Below, piece by piece: positions 9,487-18,187 of a stretch of 22,141 bases of DNA. Numbering within the stretch: position 1 is the first letter of the stretch; each line of letters begins with the position of its first letter. Source of the stretch: an uncultured Clostridia bacterium (GTDB lineage Bacteria > Bacillota > Clostridia > TANB77 > CAG-508); NCBI GenBank assembly GCA_947629805.1, contig CANRFE010000007.1:1-22141 (forward strand), in the 5' to 3' direction. A model generated the notes under the pieces. That model was not told the DNA's origin and did no database searches. It saw only the letters and a list, made by a program, of their open reading frames with translations. The position numbers and the translations under genes are program-made.

Positions 9487-11812
9487 TTAGTTTTTTCCTT
9501 TTGCTGTTTGTTCTTCAATTTTTATTTTTCCATTTGCCTTTATAAAGAGTGTTATTTCTCCACTAAGATCTGTTCGATATACTTGCGTTCCGCTCTTTTT
9601 CTAATCTTTCCAACACAATTTGACTAGGATGCCCAAATGTATTTTTCTTTCCTACCCCAAGGAGAGCCAGTTTTGGTTTTACTTGTTCTAAAAATGCTTG
9701 CGTGCTAGAAGTTTTCGAACCATGATGTGCAACTTTTAGGAGAGTTGCTTCTAAAAGATTGGTATTTTTATATTCCTCTATGAGTTTTTCTTCCGCAATT
9801 TGTTCAATATCCCCTGTAAGCAAAAAAGAAAATTGCCTATATTCTAACTTGGCTACTATAGAATTATTATTTAATGCATTTTCTTGTATTTGCTCTTCTT
9901 CTGGCCATAAAATTTTTAGTTTTATCTCTGGTTCTAATAAAATTTCATCCCCCTTTTTTACGAATATTACTTTTAATTTCTTTTTCTTTACTATTTTTTG
10001 CAATATTTCATAATTTTGCGAATTTTCTATTTGCTTACTAAGAATAACATTTTCTACTTTCAACTTTTCTAAAACACGGAAGATTCCCTTTACATGGTCA
10101 GAATCCAAATGAGAAATGAAAACATATTGTAAATTTGTAATTCCTTTATCTAACAAATACGGAATTAAGATCTTTTCTCCTACATCAAAATCTTCTGAGC
10201 CACCTCCATCTATTAAAATTGTTCTTTTTTTAGGGGTTATAATGAATGTACTATCTCCTTGTCCTACATCAATAAAATGAATTTGAAAAGTGGTGGGAAT
10301 TTGGCGATAAGCAAGCACACCTATAGAAAGAATAAGGCAAATAGCCAAAACTTTTTTCCCCTCTATTTTTTTCTTTTGTTTTCGTTTTAGTAAGAAGATG
10401 GCGAAAACACAATAATAAAACAAAATCCAATGTATTTTAGGTGTTGGTAGGAGAATTTGGGAACATGGTAATTTGCTAGTAAAAAGGGCAATTTGTAAAA
10501 ATACCTTTAAGAGAAAACGCAAAGGAATTGCACCTAATTTTGCAAGAGGGAAAAAGAAAAAAGAAAGAAAAACTAGAACAAAACCAAAAATAACTAAAAT
10601 ACCCATAATAGGGGCTGCTAGTAAATTCGAAATAAGAAATGTAAGAGAAATTGTATTAAAATGAAACAAGAGAATAGGAAACAAAATTACATTAGCACTT
10701 AAGGTAAGAAAAATATTATCTTTTATTTTTTCTATTCCTTTTTTTGGCATGTTTCTTTTCTTTTTGAAAACAGGATATAGTATAATAATTCCTAAAGTTC
10801 CTCCATACGAAAGTTGAAAGCCAATATCGAAAATACAATAAGGATTCGAAACCAGAAGCAAAAGCATAGAAAAACAAATACTAGCTAAAATTGGTACCCT
10901 TTTATGGCATAAACTAGCTACTAAAAGATAAATTGCCATATAACAAGCTCTAGAAACAGAGGAAGTTTTCCCAGTAAGGAGCATAAAAAAGAGTAGTAGC
11001 AAAATTGTAATCCATTTGCTTTTTCTTTTTCCTATTTGACTTTTTGCTAGCAAAAAGCTAATCCCCATACTTACATAAGAAACGTGTGCTCCAGAAACTG
11101 CTAACATGTGAGATAAATTACTTTTTCGAAATGCTTCTTGTATCTCTTCTTCTAGCGCTTCTTTATTTCCTATTAAAAGCCCTTGTAGTAAACTGGCTTC
11201 TTCTTGTGGTAATAATTTGTTTATTTGTCGTTTTATTTGATTTGTACTAATATTTACCATTTTTAAGAATACATTAACATTGCTTTCTTTTTCGAGTTGT
11301 ATTTGCTTTTTTCTGGTTGTAACAATTCCATAAATTTTTTTCGTTTTTAAGTATTGTTTATAATTAAAACCACCCTCATTTCTTTGCCCACTTGCCTCTT
11401 CTAAAGTACCGGTAAAAGAAATCTTATTTCCATAGGAATAAAATTGCTCCTCTTTTTCTTTTTTTACCTTCACTAATAAATAGGTATTTGCATAAGATAC
11501 ATCGTGGTTTACAGATTCTACTTTTACTGTATAGCAAACAGCATATTCTTGCTCTTTGGGATCTTCTATAATAGTACCCACTACATATACTTCTTCTATT
11601 CCTTTATATTTTTTATCAAAAGAATTTTCTAAATTTCTAATTTGCACATAAGAAAAGAGAGAACAAAAAATAAAGATAAATATATATTTTCTTTTTGGTA
11701 GAAAAAAAGAAAGAAAAAAGAAAAGTACCACAAAAAAGGCTATACTCTGTTTCCAGTATAGCCCCGATAAAATTCCTAAGAAATAGGCAATTGTTATGCA
11801 AAATAATGCCAT
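9487..11812 (-). CDS. comEC: ComEC/Rec2 DNA uptake channel, joined by +1 shift at CGG
   Basis: Polytopic membrane channel that moves single-stranded DNA into the cell during natural transformation. N-terminal membrane segments and an OB-like DUF4131 region (~1-190), the Competence domain with many helices (LLQGLLIGNK, HMLAVSGAHVSYV; ~195-500), then a metallo-beta-lactamase-like domain: DVGQGDS, LIDGGG, H568-x-D570-x-D572-H573 and H696-H697-G-S. The zero frame ends NASISNRS after reading through a CGG at codon 741 (9590-9592). Skipping the C gives EKEGTQVYRTDLSGEITLF and a stop at 9487, for 774 residues. VYRTD...G is a hallmark of the ComEC C-terminus and falls at the usual distance from GHPSQIVLERL. 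RBS aaaggaag; 32 bp after the NlpC gene, so probably co-transcribed. Confidence 0.9.
9589..9592 (-). other. CGG +1 recoding site 2 (CGGA) in comEC
   Basis: Zero frame GAA AAA GAG CGG AAC GCA AGT ATA TCG AAC AGA TCT TAG. Skipping the C gives GAG GGA ACG CAA GTA TAT CGA ACA GAT, that is E-G-T-Q-V-Y-R-T-D. Glycine before a hydrophobic-Y-R-T-D strand is the usual ComEC pattern. Three other CGG triplets in the gene are out of frame. A 2-bp loss in the nearby tatat run could mend the frame too, but would add one residue before YRTD. Confidence 0.87.
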
Positions 11813-11844
11813 TTTGTCTTCCTTTCTTAATTGCCCCCTATTTT

Positions 11845-13188
11845 TTAAATAACTCTCCTTGCTGTTTCGTAACGATCTAAATAACTACCCGATAGAAGAG
11901 TAGAAATTTTTACACAATATCCTGTACCTGAGGATGCATGAATAAAATTACCATCTCCTATATAAATGCCACAATGTCCAATTCCATCCATGGTTTCATA
12001 ATCTTTGAAAAATACTAAATCTCCTAATTTTAATTCTTCCCTTGCCACATAAGTTCCAACATTTGCTTGCGCACTTGCAGAATGGCTTAAAGGAATTCCA
12101 AATTGTTCGTAAATATACATCGTAAAGCCTGAGCAATCAAAACTGCTTGGCCCAGCTCCTCCATATACATAAGCACAACCTAAAAATTGTTGTGCATAAT
12201 TTACAATTTCTTCTCCTTTAGAAAGAGATGTACCTTCTGTTGGTTCTTCTGTTTGGTTTATTCCTTGTTCTTCTCTTTCTTCTGCACTTCTAGAAGTTAC
12301 TTCTTCTTGTTCTTGACTAGATAATAAACGTTTTGCAATATAACCTGTTTTTCCGTCTACTTCTACTTTATACCAATCTCCCACTTCAGCTAAAACAGTA
12401 ACTTGTGCATTTAAGAGTAAAGAATCAATACTTTCTTCTTCTGTACTTGGTCCTTTACGCACATAAACGGAAGAATAATTTACATACATTATTTTGTTAT
12501 CTATTGGTGTTTCTTGTTCCGTAGTAGTATTTTGTTGTTGGTCTTCTCCTTCTGGCTGCTGCTCTTGTGGTTGTTGCTCTTGTGGTTTCTGCTCTTGTGG
12601 TTTCTGCTCTTGCGATTCTTGTTCTACGAAATTAGAACGAATCCATCCATTTCCATTGCTTTCTTGAATATAAAACCAACCATTTACCTCATCCATAATT
12701 GTTACTTTTGTATCTTTGTTTAACTGTGTAAGTTTCGTTGCATTGATAAGTGGTAATATAAAAACATCACTATTGCTTTGTAATACGGCCTCTCTTACTG
12801 TAAATTGTTCTGTTTCTATATTTTGTTGTGGTAAGTTATTTTCTTCTGGTTTTTGTTCTTCTTCGATTGTATTGGATGGTTGTGTTGTTGTTTCGTTTTG
12901 CTCTTCCTCTTGCGTTTCTTCTTCTGTCTCTTCTATTTTAATATAATCTTTATGAACATACCCTGTCATTTGCTTTACTTTTACTTTTACCCAATCTCCA
13001 GACTGTTCTATAACTTCTAATTTGTCTCCTAAATTTAACAATTCTAATACGGTAGCATCCATAGATGCTTCTTCTCTTAATTTTAGTGTATCGGTATCAA
13101 CAATAGCAGTATCTGCCATACTCCTATTGGTGAAAAACAAGCTAAGCCCAATAACTATGCTTAAAAGCATTTGTTTTTTACACTTCAT
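11845..13188 (-). CDS. Secreted SH3-domain NlpC/P60 peptidoglycan endopeptidase
   Basis: About 447 residues. A signal peptide (MKCKKQMLLSIVIGLSLFF, cleavage probably after MA) is followed by three bacterial SH3 repeats (TLKLREEASMDATV..., AVLQSNSDVF..., SVYVRKGPSTEEE...), separated by Glu/Gln/Pro-rich linkers. A C-terminal NlpC/P60 cysteine peptidase follows, with catalytic Cys352 (FDCSGF), GIGHCGIYIG carrying the histidine, and GNFIHASSG. It probably cuts peptidoglycan stem peptides outside the cell, with the SH3 repeats binding the wall. The ATG at 13188 is preferred because an aaggatga motif precedes it at usable distance; the ATG at 13200 directly abuts the Shine-Dalgarno. First gene of the minus-strand run with comEC, driven by the promoter at 13235-13263. 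No in-frame CGG (three out of frame). Confidence 0.9.
   Translation of the reverse strand: MKCKKQMLLSIVIGLSLFFTNRSMADTAIVDTDTLKLREEASMDATVLELLNLGDKLEVIEQSGDWVKVKVKQMTGYVHKDYIKIEETEEETQEEEQNETTTQPSNTIEEEQKPEENNLPQQNIETEQFTVREAVLQSNSDVFILPLINATKLTQLNKDTKVTIMDEVNGWFYIQESNGNGWIRSNFVEQESQEQKPQEQKPQEQQPQEQQPEGEDQQQNTTTEQETPIDNKIMYVNYSSVYVRKGPSTEEESIDSLLLNAQVTVLAEVGDWYKVEVDGKTGYIAKRLLSSQEQEEVTSRSAEEREEQGINQTEEPTEGTSLSKGEEIVNYAQQFLGCAYVYGGAGPSSFDCSGFTMYIYEQFGIPLSHSASAQANVGTYVAREELKLGDLVFFKDYETMDGIGHCGIYIGDGNFIHASSGTGYCVKISTLLSGSYLDRYETARRVI
12561..12620 (-). repeat. Four tandem 15-bp units coding Gln/Glu/Pro-rich linker
   Basis: Units of 15 bp starting gctcttg on the plus strand (12561, 12576, 12591, 12606) encode QEQKP/QEQQP repeats in the linker between SH3 repeats 2 and 3 of the NlpC/P60 protein. 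The two middle copies are identical. Such in-frame pentapeptide repeats can change copy number by slippage and so vary linker length. Confidence 0.8.
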
Positions 13189-13234
13189 TTTTTTTATCAT
13201 CCTTTCAATTTCTTTTTAGAAATTTACGATTATC

Positions 13235-13263
13235 AGTATATATGGAAATGAGAAAAAAGTCAA
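13235..13263 (-). promoter_or_regulatory. Sigma-A type promoter for NlpC-comEC operon
   Basis: On the minus strand: TTGACT (13263-13258), 17-bp spacer, TATACT (13240-13235), then the NlpC RBS and start. Near-consensus with ideal spacing. Its -35 region is the mirror image of that of the divergent clpE promoter. Confidence 0.8.
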
Positions 13264-13326
13264 TGAAATTTGATTTTTTTTCCACGTAATTCTCTAGGAA
13301 TATTTCTTTATATATTTTTAATTTCA

Positions 13327-13355
13327 TTGACTATTCCTGTTTTTTGTAGTATGAT
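13327..13355 (+). promoter_or_regulatory. Sigma-A type promoter for clpE-like gene
   Basis: TTGACT (13327-13332), 17-bp spacer, TATGAT (13350-13355), followed by the strong RBS taaggagga (13371-13379) and the ATG at 13390. No clear CtsR heptamer repeat is seen, but the -35 lies in one arm of a perfect inverted repeat shared with the divergent promoter (13258-13270 and 13320-13332). Confidence 0.85.
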
Positions 13356-13389
13356 AGAAATGTAAAATTTTAAGGAGGAAAGACTATTT

Positions 13390-15714
13390 ATGTTATGTTC
13401 AATTTGTAATAAAAATACCGCTGTTATTTTTATTAATAAGCAAATGCCTGATAACTCTGTTAAAATGGAAGGACTTTGCTACGAATGTGCGAAGAAAAAG
13501 GGAATTAACCCATTAGAAACTTTGTCAAAACAGTCCAATATTTCAGAAGAAGATATTAAAAATATGACAAACCAATTAGAAAATATGTTTCAAGATATGT
13601 CTTCTAATCTAGATATGGATGCTGCTATGAATATAGAACCACTAGATTCTGCTTTAGAAGAAGAGGACCAAATGCCAAATGCAATTCCAATTGGAGCTAT
13701 TTTTTCTAATCTTTTTGGTAAATCTTCTGATTCTACAGAAAACAACTCTTCTAGTGCGGAAAAGAAAAAAGTAAAAGTAGATAAAAAACCAAAAGAAAAA
13801 AAGAAAAAAGCTTTAGACACTTTTGGAACCAATTTAACAAATAAAGCCAAAAACAACGAAATTGATATGGTCATTGGTAGAGATAAAGAAATTCAAAGAA
13901 TGATTCAAATTTTGAATAGACGTTCTAAAAACAATCCTTGCTTAATTGGAGAACCTGGTGTTGGTAAAACGGCTATTGCACAGGGCTTAGCCTTAAAAAT
14001 TGCAGCCGGAAGAGTACCTGCAAAACTCTTAAATAAAGAAGTATATCTTTTAGATATGACGGCTATTATTGCAGGAACCCAATTTAGAGGCCAGTTCGAA
14101 GCAAGAATGAAAACAATTATGGACGAATGTAAAAATCTTGGTAATATTATTTTAGTTATTGATGAAATTCATAATATTATTGGGGCAGGTGATGCCGAAC
14201 ATTCTATGAATGCTGCTAATATTTTAAAACCAGCTCTTGCAAATGGCGAAATACAAATTATTGGAACTACTACCCTAAAAGAATACCGTAAATATATTGA
14301 AAAAGATACTGCTTTAGAGCGTAGATTCCAACCAATTCTTGTAGAAGAACCTTCTATTTCCGATTCGATTGATATTTTGGAAGGAATTAAAAAATATTAT
14401 GAGGACTTCCATAAAGTAAAAATTTCAACCGATGTAATTAAGCAAACCGTTATTATGTCTGAAAAATATATTCATGACCGTTTCTTACCAGACAAAGCCA
14501 TTGATATTTTAGACGAGGCTTGTTCTCGTATTAACTTGAATAATAAAGCTTTATATCAATTAGAAGTATTAAAAAATGAATTAAAAGCAGTCCAAGAAGA
14601 AAAAGAAGAAGCAGCCCAAGCAGATTCTACAGAAGACTATCAAAAAGCTGCAGAATTAAAAGCAAAAGAATGTGCTTTAATAGAACAAATTGACAAAATT
14701 AACGCTTCTTTACAACTAACTGAGCTTACCATTCAAGATATTGCAGAAGTAATTGAAAGTTGGACAAAAATTCCAGTAAAGAAAATTACGGAAGAGGAAA
14801 CCCTAAAATTATTAAACTTAGAGAAAAATTTACACCAAAGGGTAATTGGGCAAAACGAAGCAATTGAAGCTGTTTCTCGTTCTATTCGTAGGAGTCGTGC
14901 AGGGTTAAAAAGTACGAAACGTCCACCATCTTTCATTTTTGTAGGGCCTACTGGTGTAGGAAAGACAGAACTTGCTAAAAGTTTAGCTTATGAAATGTTT
15001 GGCGATGAAGATTCTATTATTCGTGTGGATATGTCAGAATATATGGAAAGTCATTCCACTTCTAAGTTAATTGGTTCCCCTCCAGGTTATGTGGGTTATG
15101 ATGATGCAGGACAATTAACAGAAAAAGTAAAAAGAAAACCATATTCCATTGTCTTATTAGATGAAATTGAAAAGGCTCATCCAGATGTATTTAATATTTT
15201 ATTACAAGTGTTGGATGATGGAAGATTAACCGATAATCAAGGAAATACGGTTTCCTTTGAAAATACAATTATTATTATGACTTCTAATGCAGGTTCCAAT
15301 TTAAATACAAATTCGATTGGTTTTGGTTCTACTGCTATTGCAAATAAAGGAAAAATTTTAGATGCTTTAAAACAAAGTTTTCGTCCAGAATTCTTAAATA
15401 GAGTAGATGAAATTGTAGTATTTGAACCTTTGAATAAAGAACAATTACTTCAAATTGTAGATTTAATGTTACAAGACACCAAAAAAGCATTACTAGATAA
15501 AAATATTATTTTAGAAATCGATCAAGGAGCAAAAGAATATTTATTAGAAAAAGGAACCGACTTAAAATATGGAGCTAGACCTTTACGAAGGGCGATTCAA
15601 CGTTATTTAGAAGACGAATTATCTGATAAAATTTTAAGGGCAGAATTAAAAAACGGACAAAAAGTTATTGTATCGAGTGATAAAGAAAACTTACTTTTTT
15701 CTATTGAAGCTTAA
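13390..15714 (+). CDS. clpE: ClpE-type AAA+ protein unfoldase, ATPase subunit of Clp protease
   Basis: 774 residues. An N-terminal four-cysteine zinc finger (Cys3, Cys6, Cys30, Cys33) as in ClpE/McsA replaces the usual Clp N-domain. A flexible acidic and then lysine-rich linker (~50-140) is followed by AAA+ domain 1 (Walker A GEPGVGKT at ~187-194; Walker B VIDEIHN), a middle coiled region (~400-450) and AAA+ domain 2 (Walker A GPTGVGKT at 519-526; LLDEIEKAH). The IGF loop at ~643-645 (NSIGFGS) is the ClpP-docking tripeptide. It unfolds proteins and feeds them to ClpP. Strong RBS and promoter upstream; pgsA follows after 36 bp. Seven CGG triplets occur, all out of frame. ClpC-like naming is possible, but the zinc finger favours ClpE. 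Confidence 0.92.
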   Translation: MLCSICNKNTAVIFINKQMPDNSVKMEGLCYECAKKKGINPLETLSKQSNISEEDIKNMTNQLENMFQDMSSNLDMDAAMNIEPLDSALEEEDQMPNAIPIGAIFSNLFGKSSDSTENNSSSAEKKKVKVDKKPKEKKKKALDTFGTNLTNKAKNNEIDMVIGRDKEIQRMIQILNRRSKNNPCLIGEPGVGKTAIAQGLALKIAAGRVPAKLLNKEVYLLDMTAIIAGTQFRGQFEARMKTIMDECKNLGNIILVIDEIHNIIGAGDAEHSMNAANILKPALANGEIQIIGTTTLKEYRKYIEKDTALERRFQPILVEEPSISDSIDILEGIKKYYEDFHKVKISTDVIKQTVIMSEKYIHDRFLPDKAIDILDEACSRINLNNKALYQLEVLKNELKAVQEEKEEAAQADSTEDYQKAAELKAKECALIEQIDKINASLQLTELTIQDIAEVIESWTKIPVKKITEEETLKLLNLEKNLHQRVIGQNEAIEAVSRSIRRSRAGLKSTKRPPSFIFVGPTGVGKTELAKSLAYEMFGDEDSIIRVDMSEYMESHSTSKLIGSPPGYVGYDDAGQLTEKVKRKPYSIVLLDEIEKAHPDVFNILLQVLDDGRLTDNQGNTVSFENTIIIMTSNAGSNLNTNSIGFGSTAIANKGKILDALKQSFRPEFLNRVDEIVVFEPLNKEQLLQIVDLMLQDTKKALLDKNIILEIDQGAKEYLLEKGTDLKYGARPLRRAIQRYLEDELSDKILRAELKNGQKVIVSSDKENLLFSIEA

Positions 15715-15750
15715 TAGTACTACCTTATGTACCTTAGGAGGAATTATTAT

Positions 15751-16347
15751 ATGGTAAAACACATCCCTAACATATTAACCATTTTACGATTTATTTTAAT
15801 CCCCTTTATTGTCATATTTATTGCACTAAATCATTATATGGCTGCTTTCTTTGTTCTTACTCTATCGGGAATTACAGATATTTTAGATGGTTTTATTGCA
15901 AGAAAATTTCATTTTATTACGAATTTTGGAAAATTAATTGATCCTCTTGCTGATAAATCTACTCAAATCTCTGTTTTAGTTACTTTAGCATTCAAGGATA
16001 TTATTCCTTTTTGGTTTTTATTAGTGGTATTTTTAAAAGAATTTCTCATGGTAGCTGGCGCTTCTTTTCTATATGGAAAAGAATTAGTTGTTTCTAGTAG
16101 ATGGTATGGCAAACTTACAACCGTATTATTTTATATTGCTATTGTTTCTTCTTTTATCATCTACTCTTGGAATACTCCTTTAGAGAATCATCCAGAATAT
16201 TCCGCTCCTATGCTTCCACAATTTGATATTTATATTTACTATCTTGCTTTAGTCTCTACTATCTTTTCTTTAATTATGTATTTTCAAACCTTTTATCGAC
16301 AAGGATACTTAAAAAAAGAAAATTTAAAAATTCAAGAAAAAAATTAA
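15751..16347 (+). CDS. pgsA: CDP-diacylglycerol-glycerol-3-phosphate 3-phosphatidyltransferase
   Basis: 198 residues. Makes phosphatidylglycerophosphate from CDP-diacylglycerol and glycerol-3-phosphate in the membrane, the first committed step to phosphatidylglycerol and cardiolipin. The CDP-alcohol phosphotransferase motif is complete: D43-x2-D46-G47-x2-A50-R51-x8-G60-x3-D64-x3-D68, flanked by several hydrophobic helices. The start at 15751 is chosen because aggagga lies just upstream and the protein then begins MVKHIPNILTILR, the normal family start; an in-frame ATG at 15727 has no RBS. Probably co-transcribed with the clpE-like gene. One CGG triplet, out of frame. Confidence 0.93.
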   Translation: MVKHIPNILTILRFILIPFIVIFIALNHYMAAFFVLTLSGITDILDGFIARKFHFITNFGKLIDPLADKSTQISVLVTLAFKDIIPFWFLLVVFLKEFLMVAGASFLYGKELVVSSRWYGKLTTVLFYIAIVSSFIIYSWNTPLENHPEYSAPMLPQFDIYIYYLALVSTIFSLIMYFQTFYRQGYLKKENLKIQEKN

Positions 16348-16352
16348 AAATT

Positions 16353-16385
16353 AGGACATAATTTCTTAAAATTATGTCCTTTTTT
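16353..16385. terminator. Bidirectional intrinsic terminator between pgsA and cwlD
   Basis: Stem aggacataat (16353-16362) and attatgtcct (16371-16380), 8-nt loop, then ttttt on the plus side. The left flank is A-rich (runs within 16341-16352), giving a U-rich tail on the minus side. It sits between two convergent genes. Confidence 0.88.
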
Positions 16386-16400
16386 ATTTCCTATAATTTT

Positions 16401-17118
16401 TTAAGCATTCTCATAAAAATAATCTATAATACCATTATAAATTCCCCAAGCAAGTTTATCTTGATACTCTTCTGTTAATAATAATTTTTCCTCTTCGGCA
16501 TTTGATAAAAAGCCACATTCTACAATAGAAATTGGTATTTCTACATGTTTTATAATATAAACATTCTCTAATTTCATAGCCACTCTTTTATTTTCCTTTT
16601 GAATAGCTTCGTTTAAATTTTCTTGTAAACTCTTGGCTAATTTCATACTTTTTTCGTTTCCTTCTTTATAAAAACATTGCCAGCCCCAATATTGTTCTTG
16701 TGGAATTTTATTTAAGTGAATAGAAATAAAAAGATCAGCGGAAGATTCGTTTCCTATTTTTACTCGATTATGAATATCAGATATTTTTTTTTCTTTTAAT
16801 GTTTTACTATCTAAATCATAAATAGCATTTTCATCACTTCTTGTTAAAATAACCGTACTTCCTGCCTGTTCTAACAATGTTTGTAACTTTAAGGCAATTT
16901 TTAAGTTTGTTTGTGCTTCTGTAATTCCGATTACTGCTTTGAGCCCCTTCATCTGGCACCCCATGACCAGCATCCAGTACAATTACTTTATTGCTAACAG
17001 GAAGTGCAACGGTAGCTATCATTTCTTCTTTTTGCATTTGTTGAAAAGAAAAAGCAAAAACAGAAATAGTAACAAACACCATAACAATTAGTATTCTTTT
17101 TTTATTTAATAGAATCAT
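16401..17118 (-). CDS. cwlD: CwlD-like N-acetylmuramoyl-L-alanine amidase, joined by +1 shift at CGG
   Basis: Amidase_3 zinc amidase; CwlD starts muramic-delta-lactam formation in spore cortex. N-terminal membrane anchor/signal (~8-26), then KVIVLDAGHGVPDEGAQ with zinc ligand His52. Codon 64 is CGG (16927-16929): the zero frame runs on for about 30 unrelated codons (RNYRSTNKL...). Skipping the C gives SSNGITEAQTNLKIALKL with zinc ligand Glu67, then ADLFISIHLN (His134) and SIVECGFLSN (catalytic Glu200), for 238 residues. The metal site is complete only if the two frames are joined. Start supported by aaaggagag. The gene name is inferred from size, membrane anchor and the presence of a BofC-like gene; another sporulation amidase is possible. 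No convincing promoter was identified in the upstream 225 bp. Confidence 0.87.
16926..16929 (-). other. CGG +1 recoding site 3 (CGGA) in cwlD
   Basis: Zero frame AGC AGT AAT CGG AAT TAC AGA. Skipping the C gives AAT GGA ATT ACA GAA, that is N-G-I-T-E. Amidase_3 proteins have N-G-x-x-E here, with E a zinc ligand. No homopolymer or short tandem repeat is present, so a slippage-type sequencing error is unlikely. The only other CGG in the gene (16853-16855) is out of frame. Confidence 0.9.
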
Positions 17119-17278
17119 TTAAAAACTCTCCTTTAATTTTATTTTTATCCTACTTCTTTGCATTATAATACTATTAATTTGTTCTCTTTATACAGAATAT
17201 TTTATAAACTATTTTTTATGCCACTATTTTATAAAATTTCCATTAAAAAAAATATATCTATTTTTAATTATTGCTACA

Positions 17279-17307
17279 TTGACTATTCATTGAAAAATTG
17301 TTATTAT
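17279..17307 (+). promoter_or_regulatory. Sigma-A type promoter for histidine phosphatase gene
   Basis: TTGACT (17279-17284), 17-bp spacer, TATTAT (17302-17307), followed by RBS aaaggagagg (17324-17333) and ATG at 17344. It shares the 12-mer cattgactattc with the clpE promoter. Confidence 0.78.
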
Positions 17308-17343
17308 TATGAATAATATTTTTAAAGGAGAGGTCAAATCAAT

Positions 17344-18087
17344 ATGTACTATAGATACAATAAATTAGATATATTAAAAAAAGCGAAAACTCCATATTCC
17401 TATATTGAAAATTTAAATATATTATTAATTCGTCATGGCGAATCAGAAGTGAACGCTATGCAAGATAATTATAAGAATTTAGGCAAACCTTTAACAGAAA
17501 ATTTAAAAATAGAGGATGCATTAGTAAAGTTAACAGATAAGGGAATGGAACAAGCAAAGCAATTGGGGTTATCCTTAAAAAATTATATGCTAACGAATAC
17601 TATTTTCCATAAGGATGTTTTAGTTTTAATATCTCCTTATGAAAGAACTCGACAAACTTTTGAAATTGCTAATAAATATCTTCATTTTGAAGAAGACTCG
17701 GATAATGTTGTTGTTCTTAACTCTTTAATTGAGCAATTTTTTGGTGCTTTTCATATGATTAGTAGAGATGTGAAAAAAGAAGTTTATCCTAAAATATATG
17801 AAGAATGTATTAGAAACTCCCTAACTTATTTTAAACCCACTTTCTTAGGGGAATCTCCTTTCGACGTTTGTAATAGACTTTGGAGTGCTATTTATTTTTT
17901 AAGAGATTATACGCAAGAAAAGCATATTAAAAATGTATTTATTTTTGGTCATGGAAATGCTAATAAATGTATGCTTATGAATCTTTTAAATTTACCTCCA
18001 GAATTTTATAATGACTTTCCTAAAGCTACTAATTCTTCCATTCTTCACATTAAAAATGGTAAATTTAATGAAATAGCATTAAAATAA
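17344..18087 (+). CDS. Histidine phosphatase family protein (phosphoglycerate mutase-like)
   Basis: 247 residues with the branch-1 histidine phosphatase signature. LLIRHGESEVN carries the phospho-accepting His31 next to Arg30, SPYERTRQTFEIA supplies the second arginine, an acidic EQFFGAF segment follows, and FIFGHGNANK carries the second catalytic His203. The fold covers broad phosphatases and mutases; the substrate cannot be inferred. The N-terminal ~25 residues before the core are an unremarkable extension. It stands alone, with its own promoter and strong RBS, divergent from cwlD and followed by a hairpin. One CGG triplet (17699-17701), out of frame. Confidence 0.85.
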   Translation: MYYRYNKLDILKKAKTPYSYIENLNILLIRHGESEVNAMQDNYKNLGKPLTENLKIEDALVKLTDKGMEQAKQLGLSLKNYMLTNTIFHKDVLVLISPYERTRQTFEIANKYLHFEEDSDNVVVLNSLIEQFFGAFHMISRDVKKEVYPKIYEECIRNSLTYFKPTFLGESPFDVCNRLWSAIYFLRDYTQEKHIKNVFIFGHGNANKCMLMNLLNLPPEFYNDFPKATNSSILHIKNGKFNEIALK

Positions 18088-18127
18088 TTTTTATTGCCTT
18101 TTCTATATCCTTCATTCTGCTTTTTAA

Positions 18128-18162
18128 ATGCCAGTAGTGAAAATAAGTTTCACTACTGGCAT
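18128..18162. terminator. 15-bp perfect hairpin between convergent genes
   Basis: Arms atgccagtagtgaaa (18128-18142) and tttcactactggcat (18148-18162) with a 5-nt loop, placed between the histidine phosphatase stop and the NUDIX stop. The stem is strong, but the T-tracts on either side are weak and interrupted, so termination is probable rather than certain. Confidence 0.65.
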
Positions 18163-18187
18163 CTATCATTTCTCATTTAAATTTATT

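Noticed and set aside
13320..13390. CtsR operator upstream of clpE
   Set aside because: The expected tandem GGTCAAA-type heptamers are not present; only the promoter and the shared inverted repeat are.
13590..13874. Minus-strand open frame within the clpE-like gene
   Set aside because: Shadow of the linker-coding region, with no start signal and low-complexity translation.
17119..17278. Sporulation sigma-factor promoter for cwlD
   Set aside because: A TATAAT-like box is present on the minus strand, but no convincing -35 or sigma-E/sigma-G pattern at the right distance could be defended.
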